In this document: piece by piece, positions 44,916 through 53,182 of the stretch
Position numbering within the stretch: position 1 is the stretch's first letter
Layout: the number at the start of each line of letters is the position of its first letter
Assembly: GCF_003865135.1 (NCBI RefSeq)
Contig: NZ_BHZC01000001.1
Location: 6,386,001-6,450,000 of the forward strand
Direction: 5' to 3'
Source: Streptomyces chrestomyceticus JCM 4735
GTDB lineage: Bacteria; Actinomycetota; Actinomycetes; Streptomycetales; Streptomycetaceae
Length of the DNA stretch: 64,000 bases
Program-made: the position numbers and the translations under genes
The notes under the pieces: generated by a model
Seen by the model: the letters and a program-made list of their open reading frames with translations, nothing else
Told to the model about the DNA's origin: nothing
Database searches by the model: none

Positions 44916-46385
44916 CTACTGCGCGGAGAGAAACGCTCCCGCGTAGCTCTCCTCCCGCACCGCGATGTACTGCTGGCGCACCGCCTGCCCGACCGGCAGA
45001 TCCTCGCCCGGCTCGAACACCTGGCTGGCCGCCGCGGGCCAGCGCGGCGGCTCGTGCGGAGCCAGCGTGCCGTGCGCCGCGCCCAGCGCCCAGGCCGCCT
45101 GCCGTGCCGCGCCCAGCGCCCAGGCCGCCTGCCGTGCCGCGCCCAGCGCCGCGTAGTCCGCCGGCTGCGGCACGACGACCTGCGCACCGAACAGTCCCGG
45201 CGCCGCCGCCTGCACCGCGCCCAGCTCCGCCGCCGCGCCCAGCAGGAACACCCGGCGCACCTCGACGCCCCGCCCGCGCAGCACGTCCAGCGCGTCCGCG
45301 AGGCCGCACAGCATGCCCTCGAAGGCCGCCCGCGCCAGATGCTCCGGCTTCATGCTCTCCCGCCGCAGCCCGTGCAGCGAGCCCGCCGTGTGCGGCAGGT
45401 GCGGCGTCCGCTCGCCCTCCAGGTACGGCAGCAGCACCATGCCGTACGAGCCGGGCGTCGACTTCAGCGCCAGCTCGGACAGCCCCTGGAGGTCGGTGCC
45501 CAGCATCTCGGCCGTGCCGCGCAGCACCCGTACGGCGTTACTCGTGTGCACCACCGGCAGATGCATCCCCGTCGCGTCGGCGAACGAGGTGATCGTGCCG
45601 TTGGAGTCCGCCAGCGCCTCGTGGTGGATGCCGAAGACCGAGCCCGAGGCGCCCAGCGACACCACCGCGTCACCCGCGCCGACCCCCAGCCCGAACGCCG
45701 CGGCCATCGTCTCGCCCGTCCCGGCGGAGATCAGCAGCCCCTCGGGCGTGAACCCGGCGGTGCCGGACGGCCCCAGCACCTCCGGCAACCGCACCTGGTG
45801 CCCGAGCGCCAGCTCCACCAGATCCGGCCGGTACGCACCGGCCGCCGCCGACCAGTACCCGGTGCCGGACGCGCCGCCCCGGTCCGTCGTACGCCGCGCC
45901 GGCCGCCCCAGCAACTGCCACACCAGCCAGTCGTGCGGCTGCAGGACCTCGGCGACGCGCGCCGCGTTCGCCGGCTCGTTCCGCGCCAGCCAGCGCAGCT
46001 TCGTCAGCGGCTGCGCGGCGTGCGGCACGGCACCGACGGCCTGCGTCCACGCGGCCCGCCCGCCGAGCGCGTCGACCAGGTCGGCCGCCGCGCTCTGCGC
46101 CCGCTTGTCGTTCCCGACCAGCGCCGCCCGCACGAGAGCGCCGTCCGCGTCCAGCGGCAGCATCCCCTGCTGCTGGGCGGAGACCCCGATCGCCTGCACA
46201 CCCTCCAGCAGCCCGTTGCCCGCGGCCTCGCCGAGTGACATCAGCCACGCCTGCGGGTCGATCTCGTGTCCCTTTTCGGCGGGGTGCGGCGCGTACCCCT
46301 GCCTGATGACGGCACCCGTGTCCGCGTCGCAGACGACGATCCGTGTGCTCTCGGACGAACTGTCCAGCCCGGCGACTATCCCCAT
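44916..46385 (-). CDS. xylB: xylulokinase-like FGGY sugar kinase
   Basis: 489 aa ATP-dependent sugar kinase. N-terminal IVAGLDSSSESTRIVVCDAD is the phosphate-1 motif. QAIGVSAQQQGMLPLDADG and AVVSLGASGSVFGIHHEALA are in xylulokinase positions, and the FGGY C-terminal region includes RVFLLGAAAELGAVQAAAPG. It would phosphorylate D-xylulose. Residues ~432-454 contain an exact in-frame duplication of GAARQAAWAL, which replaces what should be a short helix near the C-terminus. Convergent with hrdA; no other xylose genes adjoin. Confidence 0.88.
   Translation of the reverse strand: MGIVAGLDSSSESTRIVVCDADTGAVIRQGYAPHPAEKGHEIDPQAWLMSLGEAAGNGLLEGVQAIGVSAQQQGMLPLDADGALVRAALVGNDKRAQSAAADLVDALGGRAAWTQAVGAVPHAAQPLTKLRWLARNEPANAARVAEVLQPHDWLVWQLLGRPARRTTDRGGASGTGYWSAAAGAYRPDLVELALGHQVRLPEVLGPSGTAGFTPEGLLISAGTGETMAAAFGLGVGAGDAVVSLGASGSVFGIHHEALADSNGTITSFADATGMHLPVVHTSNAVRVLRGTAEMLGTDLQGLSELALKSTPGSYGMVLLPYLEGERTPHLPHTAGSLHGLRRESMKPEHLARAAFEGMLCGLADALDVLRGRGVEVRRVFLLGAAAELGAVQAAAPGLFGAQVVVPQPADYAALGAARQAAWALGAARQAAWALGAAHGTLAPHEPPRWPAAASQVFEPGEDLPVGQAVRQQYIAVREESYAGAFLSAQ
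45076..45150 (-). repeat. 30-bp tandem duplication inside xylB
   Basis: Two identical 30-bp units at 45076-45105 and 45106-45135, each starting GCCGCGCCCAGCGCC, are followed by a half unit to 45150. The unit is ten codons, so the frame is kept. Confidence 0.9.
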
Positions 46386-46575
46386 GCCCCCAGATGATGC
46401 CCCATGGACGGGACGGGGCGGCTGCCAGGTTCACACCGTTGGGGTGGGGGGTGGGCGGGCGGCCGGTGGCCGGGGGCCCGGGCAGGAGGCCGGGCCGGGG
46501 GCGGGGCGCCGCGCGGGCGACCGGTCCCGGCGACCGGTCCCGGCTGCCGGGCCCCGGCCGCCCGCGCGGGTCGTT

Positions 46576-46608
46576 GCTCAGGTGTCGCTCAGGTGCTGCT
46601 CAGGTGTT
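46576..46608. repeat. 11-bp triple repeat at the YtxH-like gene end
   Basis: GCTCAGGTGTC, GCTCAGGTGCT and GCTCAGGTGTT lie head to tail and span the stop codon of the YtxH-like gene. Nearby spacer sequence (46520-46550) also repeats CGGCGACCGGTCC twice. Probably simple slippage sequence. Confidence 0.7.
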
Positions 46609-46899
46609 GCTCGTCCCCCAGTCGTCCTCACCGCTGCCGCGCTGCTCGCGCAGCGCACGGATGCGCTCCGCCACAGGCCCCGGCATCCGGTCCCCGACCT
46701 TGGCGGACACCTTGTCGAACGCCTTGGTGGCCACCTCGCGGCCGCCGAGCGCGGCGGACTCCGCGGTGTTCCGGACAGCCGGGTTCTGCGCGATCCGCCG
46801 GGCACTCTTGCGGAGCTGCTCGTACCGCTCCCGGCCCGCCTTGCTGCCGAGCACGTATCCGATGGCCAGTCCCGTGATGAACGTCAGCCGGTAGCGCAT
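46600..46899 (-). CDS. YtxH-like small membrane-associated protein
   Basis: 99 aa. A single N-terminal membrane anchor with the glycine pattern of the YtxH family (MRYRLTFITGLAIGYVLGSK AGRERY) precedes a charged helical tail. YtxH-type proteins are general-stress proteins of unknown mechanism in Bacillus. The ATG complement at 46897-46899 follows AAGGTGGAGCGACG. It stands alone between xylB and the tRNA genes. Confidence 0.82.
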   Translation of the reverse strand: MRYRLTFITGLAIGYVLGSKAGRERYEQLRKSARRIAQNPAVRNTAESAALGGREVATKAFDKVSAKVGDRMPGPVAERIRALREQRGSGEDDWGTSNT

Positions 46900-47154
46900 C
46901 GTCGCTCCACCTTCCCTCTCGTCGGTCTCGCTCGCGCGCACTGTGCAGGGCCCCGCCGGTCCGCGCCGCCCGCCCACCCGCGCGTCCGCCGGGCTGTGCT
47001 GCCCGCCTACCCGTAGACCAGAAGATCATCCGGGACCACCCGCGGCCATACCGATTGGCGGAGCACCCCCCTGCTTGCGCTAATGTATGTGCAGCAGCGA
47101 GCGCACGCCGTCCGGAGTCCCCGGATCGGAGTGCATTCGAGGCACACAGAGCAT

Positions 47155-47227
47155 TCCCCTGTAGCTCAATTGGCAGAGCAGCCGGCTGTTAACCGGCAGG
47201 TTACTGGTTCGAGTCCAGTCGGGGGAG
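47155..47227 (+). tRNA. tRNA-Asn (GTT)
   Basis: 73-nt cloverleaf starting TCCCCTGTAGCTC and ending GTCGGGGGAG; the acceptor stem TCCCCTG pairs with CGGGGGA. Anticodon GTT at 47188-47190 lies in CTGTTAA. T-arm GGTTCGAGTCC is present. No CCA is encoded. Confidence 0.97.
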
Positions 47228-47232
47228 CTCGG

Positions 47233-47305
47233 TCCCCTGTAGCTCAATTGGCAGAGCATTCGGCTGTTAACCGGAGGGTTACTGGTTCGAGTCCAGTCGG
47301 GGGAG
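47233..47305 (+). tRNA. tRNA-Asn (GTT), second copy
   Basis: 73-nt near-duplicate of the preceding tRNA, five bases downstream. It differs mainly in the anticodon stem (ATTCGGCTGTTAACCGGAGG). Same acceptor stem and T-arm. The pair is probably one transcript ended by the hairpin at 47314. Confidence 0.97.
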
Positions 47306-47313
47306 CAGGACGG

Positions 47314-47339
47314 AAGAGGACCCCCGAGGGGGTCCTCTT
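47314..47339 (+). terminator. terminator of the tRNA-Asn pair
   Basis: AAGAGGACCCCC pairs perfectly with GGGGGTCCTCTT across a GA centre, followed by TCCTG. Nine bases after the second tRNA. The innermost pairs would open to form the loop. Confidence 0.88.
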
Positions 47340-47485
47340 TCCTGTGCGCGGGAACCGAACGCCCGGCAGTCGAAGTCCTCTTGGACGAGCATGGCAGCCC
47401 AACGAGGACCCACCCGCGCAACAGATCGTATGAGCGGCTATGCTGCGGCAGACGGCGCGCACAAATGTGCGCGGCGCGCCGTATC

Positions 47486-47559
47486 GGGGCGGTAGCTCAG
47501 CCGGTTAGAGCAGCGGACTCATAATCCGTCGGCCGTGGGTTCGAGTCCCACCCGCCCCA
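47486..47559 (+). tRNA. tRNA-Ile (CAT, lysidine-type)
   Basis: 74-nt cloverleaf from GGGGCGGTAGCTC to CCCGCCCCA. The anticodon CAT (47520-47522) sits in CTCATAAT, the loop typical of tRNA-Ile2 whose C34 is modified to lysidine to read AUA. A methionine tRNA would be the alternative by anticodon alone. An integrase relic follows directly, so its 3' end may have been an integration site. Confidence 0.9.
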
Positions 47560-47673
47560 CTCCTGCATCACGGTGCAGAAACGATGTGGCCTGCGGAAAC
47601 GTCTCGCCGAGAGAGTTTCCGCAGGAACTTCTGCCACCCTTCTGCCCACACGACCGCCGTGCGCTGGTCGTCA

Positions 47674-48170
47674 TGGCGAACATCAAGACCTACACGAGGC
47701 AGCCAGGCGCCTCGACCTACACAGGGTCGTCCGGCGCGTCGGCGGAGGCCGTGCTGAAGAGGGGCGCCCGGGGCCGCATCACGAGCCCGGAACCACGTGG
47801 CGGGCCTACGTCCCGAAGGCCACAGCCAACCTTCACGGTCTGCTCCTCAGCATCTACAGACTGCCGTGACCACCGCCCTGGCTCTGCACGACTCGAACCC
47901 CTGCGCCTACACACGCCTGCCGAAGGGAGACGAGGCCGAGGACGGTCGAAGAGACCCCGCATCCATGACCTCCGCCACACACATGCCTCGGGGCTGATCG
48001 CCGGAAAGGTCCCGCTGCCCGTGATCCAGAAAAGGTTCGGACACGAGCTCCTCACTACCACCACGGTCGACCGGTACGCCATCTCCTGGAATCGGCGGAC
48101 GACTAGGCGGTGGCGGCCGTGCAGTGGGCCAAGAACCCCGCAGGGGCGACGCCGACCGCTGAGGATCTAA
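47674..48170 (+). pseudogene. tyrosine recombinase (integrase) relic
   Basis: The frame starts like an integrase (MANIKTYTRQPGASTYTG) but the catalytic core is largely deleted. The C-terminal box survives: KRPRIHDLRHTHASGLIAGK contains the HxxR signature, PVIQKRFGH the next His, and TTTTVDRYA the tyrosine. The central Arg/Lys region and most of the arm-binding domain cannot be found. It lies 115 bp past tRNA-Ile, the usual position of an actinomycete integrative element. No duplicated tRNA 3' end was found downstream in the window. Confidence 0.78.
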
Positions 48171-48232
48171 GAAGTGCGGCGTGACAGGTGCGCAGTGAAC
48201 GCCGATAGCAGCCGTTGCTTCCGAGAAAGCAC

Positions 48233-49522
48233 CTAGCTGGGCCGAGTGGAGACGGCAGCCGATAGCTCGCGGACTCCGGCCGTACGGGGGTGGCGCTGAG
48301 CCAGGTCGGTGACGATCTGGCGGATGGCGGGCCGGTCGCGGACTTCACCGCGCGAGGCCCGTACGGCGTGCAGCAGGGCGTCGGCGGCCGGTTCGGGTCT
48401 GGCCATCTGCCACCAGGCGCGCGCGAGGTCGGTGTGCATCCGGGCCTTGCGCTCGGGCGTACGGAACTGGCCCTCGTGCAGGTTCGTGCCGGCTTCCAGG
48501 GCGGCGCCGGCGTCGCCGAGAGCCCAGTGGACGCCGACGGTGTACAGGGCGACGGCCGCCGGGGTCAGCGGGAACAGGCGGCCGGCCGGGGCCTGCTCGG
48601 GCAGGAGGCGGGCGGCGCGCTGGGCTTCGCCGATCGTGGCCAGGGCCTGGGCCCGGTCACCCGCGCGGGCCGCGCTGTACGCCTGGGTGCACAGCATCTG
48701 GGCGTACGCGGAGGTCTGCGCACTGCTGGTGAGTCCGGTGGCCTCGACCTGGGCCGCGGCCTTGAGGATCAGGCGCTGGGCCGCGGCGGGCTGGTCCTGG
48801 TGGCGCAGGACGATGCTCATCTCGCGGGCGGCGGCCGCGGCGGCGAGCGGGGAGCCGGACAGGTCGGCGTAAACGGTGGCGCGGTCGGCGGCCTGGCGGG
48901 ACTGCTCGTAGCGGCCGATCTTCGTGAGGACCTGGGCGAGCAGGCTGTAGGTGGTCGACAGACGGGCCAGGGCCAGTTCCTGGCGGGAGCGGGCCGCCAC
49001 GTGTGCGTCGCCCAGCAGGCCGGGCAGCGCCTCCAGGAGCCGGGCGTGCCGGCCCGAGTCGAACAGGCTGCGGGCGCGGGCCAGGCGCTGTTCGAGGGGC
49101 GCGGCCAGGCCGCTGGGGTCGGGGACGCCCGCCAGTGCGACGTCGACGCCGATCAGGAACTGCGCGGGGGCCGCGAGTCCGGCGGCGGCGAGCAGGGTGC
49201 GGCGGCGCATCGGGTCCTCCTCGACTTGTGGACCATCGAGCGACACCCTAGTGGCCGGGGCCCCGCTGAGAGCGAGCGACGCCGTCAGAACATCCGTCGG
49301 GACCCCCACCTCTTCGGCGGCGCGTCGCAGCAGACGCAGGTCGGAAGGGCAGCGGCGGGCTTCGAGCCGGGAGACCGTGGAGGTCGAGCACCCCAGGCGC
49401 CCGCCCAGGTCCTCTTGCCGCCATCCGCGCGCGGTGCGCCCGACCTTGACCAGCCCGCCGGCGTGCCGGGCCGCGACGAGGGAGCGGACCTTGTCGGAGG
49501 ACCACAGAGTGTCGCCGGACAC
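48233..49522 (-). CDS. XRE-family regulator with TPR-like C-terminus
   Basis: 429 aa. Residues ~15-65 form an HTH (RTARGWRQEDLGGRLGCSTS) of the XRE group. A segment at RRRTLLAAAGLAAPAQFLIG may be hydrophobic or a Tat-like remnant inside the protein, and the rest is a helical tetratricopeptide-like array (RQAADRATVYADLSGSPLAA and similar). This architecture is common in Streptomyces regulators near mobile elements. The GTG at 49522 follows GCGGGAGGTGCG. Divergent from the gene at 49714. Confidence 0.85.
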   Translation of the reverse strand: MSGDTLWSSDKVRSLVAARHAGGLVKVGRTARGWRQEDLGGRLGCSTSTVSRLEARRCPSDLRLLRRAAEEVGVPTDVLTASLALSGAPATRVSLDGPQVEEDPMRRRTLLAAAGLAAPAQFLIGVDVALAGVPDPSGLAAPLEQRLARARSLFDSGRHARLLEALPGLLGDAHVAARSRQELALARLSTTYSLLAQVLTKIGRYEQSRQAADRATVYADLSGSPLAAAAAAREMSIVLRHQDQPAAAQRLILKAAAQVEATGLTSSAQTSAYAQMLCTQAYSAARAGDRAQALATIGEAQRAARLLPEQAPAGRLFPLTPAAVALYTVGVHWALGDAGAALEAGTNLHEGQFRTPERKARMHTDLARAWWQMARPEPAADALLHAVRASRGEVRDRPAIRQIVTDLAQRHPRTAGVRELSAAVSTRPS

Positions 49523-49713
49523 CGCACCTCCCGCGCGCCGGGGCCGGGGTCCCGTCCACGGTAGTGACTCATCGTGCCCGCGTCGACGTCGTGTGCGGCT
49601 TCTGCAAATCGTCTGCACAGTAAGCAAGTTGACCACCGGCCGGGCCCGGCCGGTGGTGTCGTGGTCGTACGGCCCGCAACGGGCCGGACAGTCGCAGCAC
49701 ACGGGAGGACACG

Positions 49714-50160
49714 ATGGCGACAGCGATCGAGACCACGGCGCAGGTCCGCGATCCGCGGCACTACGTGACGCGCGAGGTGTGGGACCGGCAGATCCAGCTT
49801 CTGATGCGGGACCACCCGGTGGACGAGGTGATGGCCGACCGGCTGTTCGGGGCCGCGGTCTCGTACCTGATCACCGCGATGGAGAAGTGGGGCCAGCACC
49901 TGGAACTGTGCGCCGGCCGCCTCGTGGATCTCGCGGTCCACAACTTCATCCTGGACACGAAGCACTACCGCGACTTCTGCCACCGGCACTTCGGCGGGAA
50001 GTTCCTGGAGCACATCCCGGAGATCGCGTTCAAGTACGACGGCAGCGTGGAGCGCACCGCCAAGGTGATCGCCGACGCGGGCTTCGAGGTGGACTGGAAG
50101 CTGTGGGAGCGCGACTACGCGGCGTGCGGCCCGTGCCGCCCGGGGGAGGAGTGCCACTGA
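49714..50160 (+). CDS. conserved hypothetical protein
   Basis: 148 aa soluble protein, not recognised. It has helices such as EVMADRLFGAAVSYLITAME and a Cys pair near the end (CGPCRPGEECH) that might bind a metal. The ATG follows CACGGGAGGACACG, and a 20-bp stem terminator closes the gene, so it is almost certainly expressed as a single unit. Divergent from the XRE/TPR regulator, which may control it. Confidence 0.75.
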   Translation: MATAIETTAQVRDPRHYVTREVWDRQIQLLMRDHPVDEVMADRLFGAAVSYLITAMEKWGQHLELCAGRLVDLAVHNFILDTKHYRDFCHRHFGGKFLEHIPEIAFKYDGSVERTAKVIADAGFEVDWKLWERDYAACGPCRPGEECH

Positions 50161-50173
50161 CCGCCCGCACACC

Positions 50174-50217
50174 GCCGTCGGCCCCGGGAACGCCTGTGCG
50201 TTCCCGGGGCCGACGGC
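50174..50217 (+). terminator. strong terminator hairpin
   Basis: Perfect 20-bp stem (GCCGTCGGCCCCGGGAACGC and its complement) with a CTGT loop, 13 bp after the hypothetical gene. The long perfect stem is unusual and could also act bidirectionally. Confidence 0.88.
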
Positions 50218-50303
50218 TGCTCGGGTGACTTCACGGCGAACCGCCGCGAGCGGGAGGACGGGCCGGTACGGTGCCAGGTCCCGCCGTCCTCACGAGGAGC
50301 CGT

Positions 50304-50971
50304 ATGCCCCGCGCGCCACAGACCCCGGCCGAATACTGGGACACGTACAAGCCGCACCGGGGCGACGGCCCCCAGCCCCGTCCCGCCACCGGCCGGTTCG
50401 CATGGACGCAGTACCCCGGCCACGGCCCCGGCGCCGAACTCCTCGGCTCGCCCCGCCGCGCCCTGGACCTCGGCTCGGCTGAAGGCAAGGAGGCCGCGCA
50501 CCTGGCCGAACGCGGCGTCCGGGTGACCGGCCTCGACCTCTCCGCCGTCCAGGTCGCCCGCGCCCGCGCCTGGTGGCACGACATGGCGAACCTGGACTTC
50601 GTCCACGCCGAGGTGTGCGCCTACCTCACCGGCACCGAGGAGACGTTCGACGCGATCTACTCGGTGTGGGGCGCCGTGTGGTTCACCGACCCCGAACAGC
50701 TCCTCCCGCTCATCGCCGCCCGCCTGGCCCCGGCGGCGTGCTCGCGTTCTCCCAGGCCGAGCCGTCCCCTGGCGCGTACGGGCCACAGGCCATGCGGGGC
50801 AAATGGCTGGAGGGCCGCGAGCGCGAGCTGACCGTACCGCGCTGGCAATACCCGCCCCAGTCCTGGGCCGACCACCTCAAGCGGGCCGGCTTCACCCATG
50901 CGGACGCGCGCGTCCTGGCAGCACCGAACGGGGAGCAGTTGGGCACGTTGCTGGTCGTCGCCCACTGCTGA
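50304..50971 (+). pseudogene. class I SAM-dependent methyltransferase, one-base frameshift
   Basis: The ATG at 50304 after GAGGAGCCGT gives PRRALDLGSAEGKEAAHLAE (motif I), VTGLDLSAVQVARARAWW and TFDAIYSVWGAVWFTDPEQL. At LIAARLAP the frame breaks; GGVLAFSQAEPSPGAYGPQ, the expected post-motif sequence, continues one frame over to a stop at 50971 (GEQLGTLLVVAHC). Adding one G to the GG at 50732-50733 repairs a 222-aa gene. Similar to methyltransferases found beside mobile elements in Streptomyces. Function of the intact enzyme unknown. Confidence 0.82.
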
Positions 50972-51292
50972 GCCGCCTGCTCGGTACGTCGAGGACGCGT
51001 GTACGACCGGTAGTCACAAGATGCGCGCGGTCGGGCTGCTGCGGAGGCGGTGCGCCGTAATGGGGGAAGGCGCGGCGCGGCCGACGTTCTGGTCGCTACT
51101 GCGACGCAGTTCCCAGGCCAATACCGCCTTTGCCGACCCCACGCACTTCGTGCGCGTTCTACGACACGGACTCCGCATGATCCAGTACCGCAGAGAGATC
51201 ATCGACGGTTGCCTTGCCGCAACATGCCTCCGGCCCCACAGACCCACCTGACGACAGCACGCCTGCAAGCTCAGTAACGGCCCGCCAGTGCG
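50972..51292. other. 320-bp spacer with no supported gene
   Basis: Overlapping short frames exist on both strands, but none has a ribosome site, family motif or Streptomyces-like codon bias (third-position G+C is low and uneven). The segment leads into the old end of the CRISPR array and probably contains decayed repeat/spacer sequence. Confidence 0.5.
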
Positions 51293-51349
51293 GGGGCCAT
51301 CCCTGCACGGGCAGGGAGCACACCACGAGTGGGAGCCTTCTGTGGCTGA

Positions 51350-51744
51350 ACCCCGGACCCCGCACGCGCGGGGACCACGGCGTGGAGGAAGCCCGCACCC
51401 GCTGGGGCCAGGGAACAGCCCCGCACGCGCGTGGACCACCACCAGTGTCGTGCTGCACCTGCGGCCGGAGGGGGAACAGCCCCGCACGCGCGGGGACCAC
51501 GAACCGGTGTCACTGATCGACAGCAGGGACTCGGGAACAGCTCCGCACGCGCGGGGACCACCCGTACAGCTCCGCGGGCGGAATGGACGCAAGGGGAACA
51601 GCCCCGCACGCGCGGGGACCACGGCCCCGGCTGCCGGTGTGTGAGAGCCCGGCGGGGAACAGCCCCGCACGCGCGGGGACCACCAGGCGGCCTTTACGCC
51701 CTCGCGGTACGGGCCGGGAACAGCCCCGCACGCGCGGGGACCAC
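51350..51744 (-). CRISPR. type I-E CRISPR array, seven repeats and six spacers
   Basis: 29-bp repeats begin at 51350, 51411, 51472, 51533, 51594, 51655 and 51716, separated by six 32-bp spacers. On the minus strand the repeat starts GTGGTCCCCGCGCGTGCGGG and ends GGCTGTTCCC, a classic I-E hairpin. Four repeats are identical; those at 51411 and 51533 each have one change, and that at 51350 is diverged at its far end, so it is the old end. A further, more diverged copy (22 of 29 positions) lies at 51293-51321. The conserved end faces cas2 and the leader at 51745-51872. Confidence 0.96.
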
Positions 51745-51872
51745 AGGACGTCACCAGCAGTTTTGTCAGGCGAAGGAGCGGGTTTTACTTACTTTCAGGG
51801 ATTCCGGCATAAGTGACATTTGTTCGCGCATCGGCGGGGTGCTCCGTTCGTGAAGGATGTGGGCCCGTGTAG
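51745..51872 (-). promoter_or_regulatory. CRISPR leader
   Basis: 128 bp between the newest repeat and cas2, noticeably AT-richer than the surroundings (GGGTTTTACTTACTTTCAGG, AGTTTTGTCAGG). This is where the array promoter and integration signals would be. Leader assignment rests on position and base composition. Confidence 0.6.
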
Positions 51873-52241
51873 TTATCGGCGGCCGTATTTGCGGCGTTGG
51901 GCGGCCTTGCTCCAGTTCTGTTTCGGTGGCTTGGGTGAGCGGCCTGTTTCCGGTTGGGTGGTACGGGGAGCGGGGCGGTGAAGGAGGGTGAGGCCCTCGT
52001 GGTCGGTGGGGTGCCAGGCGTGGTTGTGGGTGTGGAAGGTGAAGCCTTGTTCGGTGTCGGCCTGCTGGACGAGGAGGGCGCGGCCTTTGTCGGAGTACTG
52101 GCGGACTTCGTCCCACAGGAGGTCGCGGATGCGGGCGCTCGGCGAGCCGATGAAGACGCCGGGGGAGATCTCCAGGAGCCAGCGGGTGAGGCAGCCGCGC
52201 AGGCCGGCGGGGCAGTTGGCGAGGATGATGACGGTCACCAC
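51873..52241 (-). CDS. cas2: CRISPR adaptation nuclease Cas2e
   Basis: 122 aa I-E type Cas2 that would form the spacer-acquisition complex with Cas1. Family start VTVIILANCPAGLRGCLTRW, with LEISPGVFIGSPSARIRDLL and FHTHNHAWHPTDHEGL in order. The C-terminal ~25 residues (PKPPKQNWSKAAQRR) are a basic extension. The GTG start overlaps the cas1 stop. Next to the leader end of the array. Confidence 0.93.
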   Translation of the reverse strand: MVTVIILANCPAGLRGCLTRWLLEISPGVFIGSPSARIRDLLWDEVRQYSDKGRALLVQQADTEQGFTFHTHNHAWHPTDHEGLTLLHRPAPRTTQPETGRSPKPPKQNWSKAAQRRKYGRR

Positions 52242-53182
52242 AGCACCTCGTCGCTGTAGTTGCGGCCGCTTTCCAGGTGGGTGCCGCCGTCCGATTGCAG
52301 GGTCATGCGGTCGTCGTCGGCCGGGGTGTCTCGGGTGTCATCGTAATGAAGCAGGGTTTTGATGTCGTTGACGCAACGGTCGAGCAGGCTGGCCTCGTTG
52401 ATGCGGGTGCGCAGGGCTCTGCGGGTGCCGGAGGCCACGTCGTCGGGGCCGTCGGCGGCGGCGTCGAAGGCTGCGGGGATGGCGATGTCGGTCTTGTAGA
52501 GGTCGGCGATGTCCAGGACGAAGGAGCGTTCGTGGCCGGAGTGGACGAAACCGAGGGCGGGGGAGCAGCCGAGGGCGGTGACGACGGCATGGGCGATGCC
52601 GTACATGCACTGGGCGGCGGCGGTGACGGCCTGGTTGGGGGCGTCGCCGGCGGCGAAGTTGTCGCGGTGGTAGTCGCGGCGGGTCCAGGGGACGCCGGTG
52701 CGGGCTGATCCGTGGCGGTAGCAGTCCTTGAGGCGGCGGCCTTCCATGGACAGCAGATCCTGGCGGGTGCGGCCCGCAGGGTCTTCGTCGGGGAAGCGCA
52801 GGCGGTACATGGCGCGGGCGACCTCCAGCCGGGTGCGCTGGTTGGCCCAGGCAGTGGCCTGAGCTTCGGCCAGGGCCGAGGAGCGGGTCAGGGCGCGGCC
52901 GCCGGCGTAGAAGCGCACCCCGTGCTCGCCGACCCAGGCCACGCCGGCGCCGCACTCGCCGAGGACGCTCATGGCCTGGTGGGTGACACGGGTGCCGGGA
53001 CCTAGCAGGAGGGTGCCGATGGTGGCGGCCGGGATGTGGGTGATGCCGTCCGCGTCGGTGGCGGTGATGGCGTTGTCGTCGCGGTGGACGGTGCACCGCT
53101 CCAGGTAGATGAAGGAGAGCCGGTCGCCGACGCGGGCCAGCTCCCGTGGGGTGGAGGTGCTGCGGCGGCTGACGGTGCTCAT
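52235..53182 (-). CDS. cas1: CRISPR integrase Cas1e
   Basis: 315 aa I-E Cas1 integrase. Recognisable are LARVGDRLSFIYLERCTVHR, AGVAWVGEHGVRFYAGGRAL, the helical domain TAWANQRTRLEVARAMYRL and the catalytic His/Asp region LGFVHSGHERSFVLDIADLY. The start ATG overlaps the stop of the degraded cas6e remnant (ATGA), showing that cas6e-cas1-cas2 once formed one operon on this strand. Intact and probably functional with Cas2. Confidence 0.95.
   Translation of the reverse strand: MSTVSRRSTSTPRELARVGDRLSFIYLERCTVHRDDNAITATDADGITHIPAATIGTLLLGPGTRVTHQAMSVLGECGAGVAWVGEHGVRFYAGGRALTRSSALAEAQATAWANQRTRLEVARAMYRLRFPDEDPAGRTRQDLLSMEGRRLKDCYRHGSARTGVPWTRRDYHRDNFAAGDAPNQAVTAAAQCMYGIAHAVVTALGCSPALGFVHSGHERSFVLDIADLYKTDIAIPAAFDAAADGPDDVASGTRRALRTRINEASLLDRCVNDIKTLLHYDDTRDTPADDDRMTLQSDGGTHLESGRNYSDEVLW

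Noticed and set aside
47486..47559. Reading the CAT-anticodon tRNA as tRNA-Met.
   Set aside because: The anticodon loop CTCATAAT and the body match lysidine-type tRNA-Ile2 better than initiator or elongator Met tRNAs.
50898..51251. A 117-codon frame overlapping the end of the broken methyltransferase.
   Set aside because: It starts inside a real gene, lacks a ribosome site and has no recognisable domain; codon bias is poor.
52277..53005. Gly/Val-rich plus-strand frames opposite cas1.
   Set aside because: Antisense shadows of cas1 with low-complexity composition and no ribosome sites.
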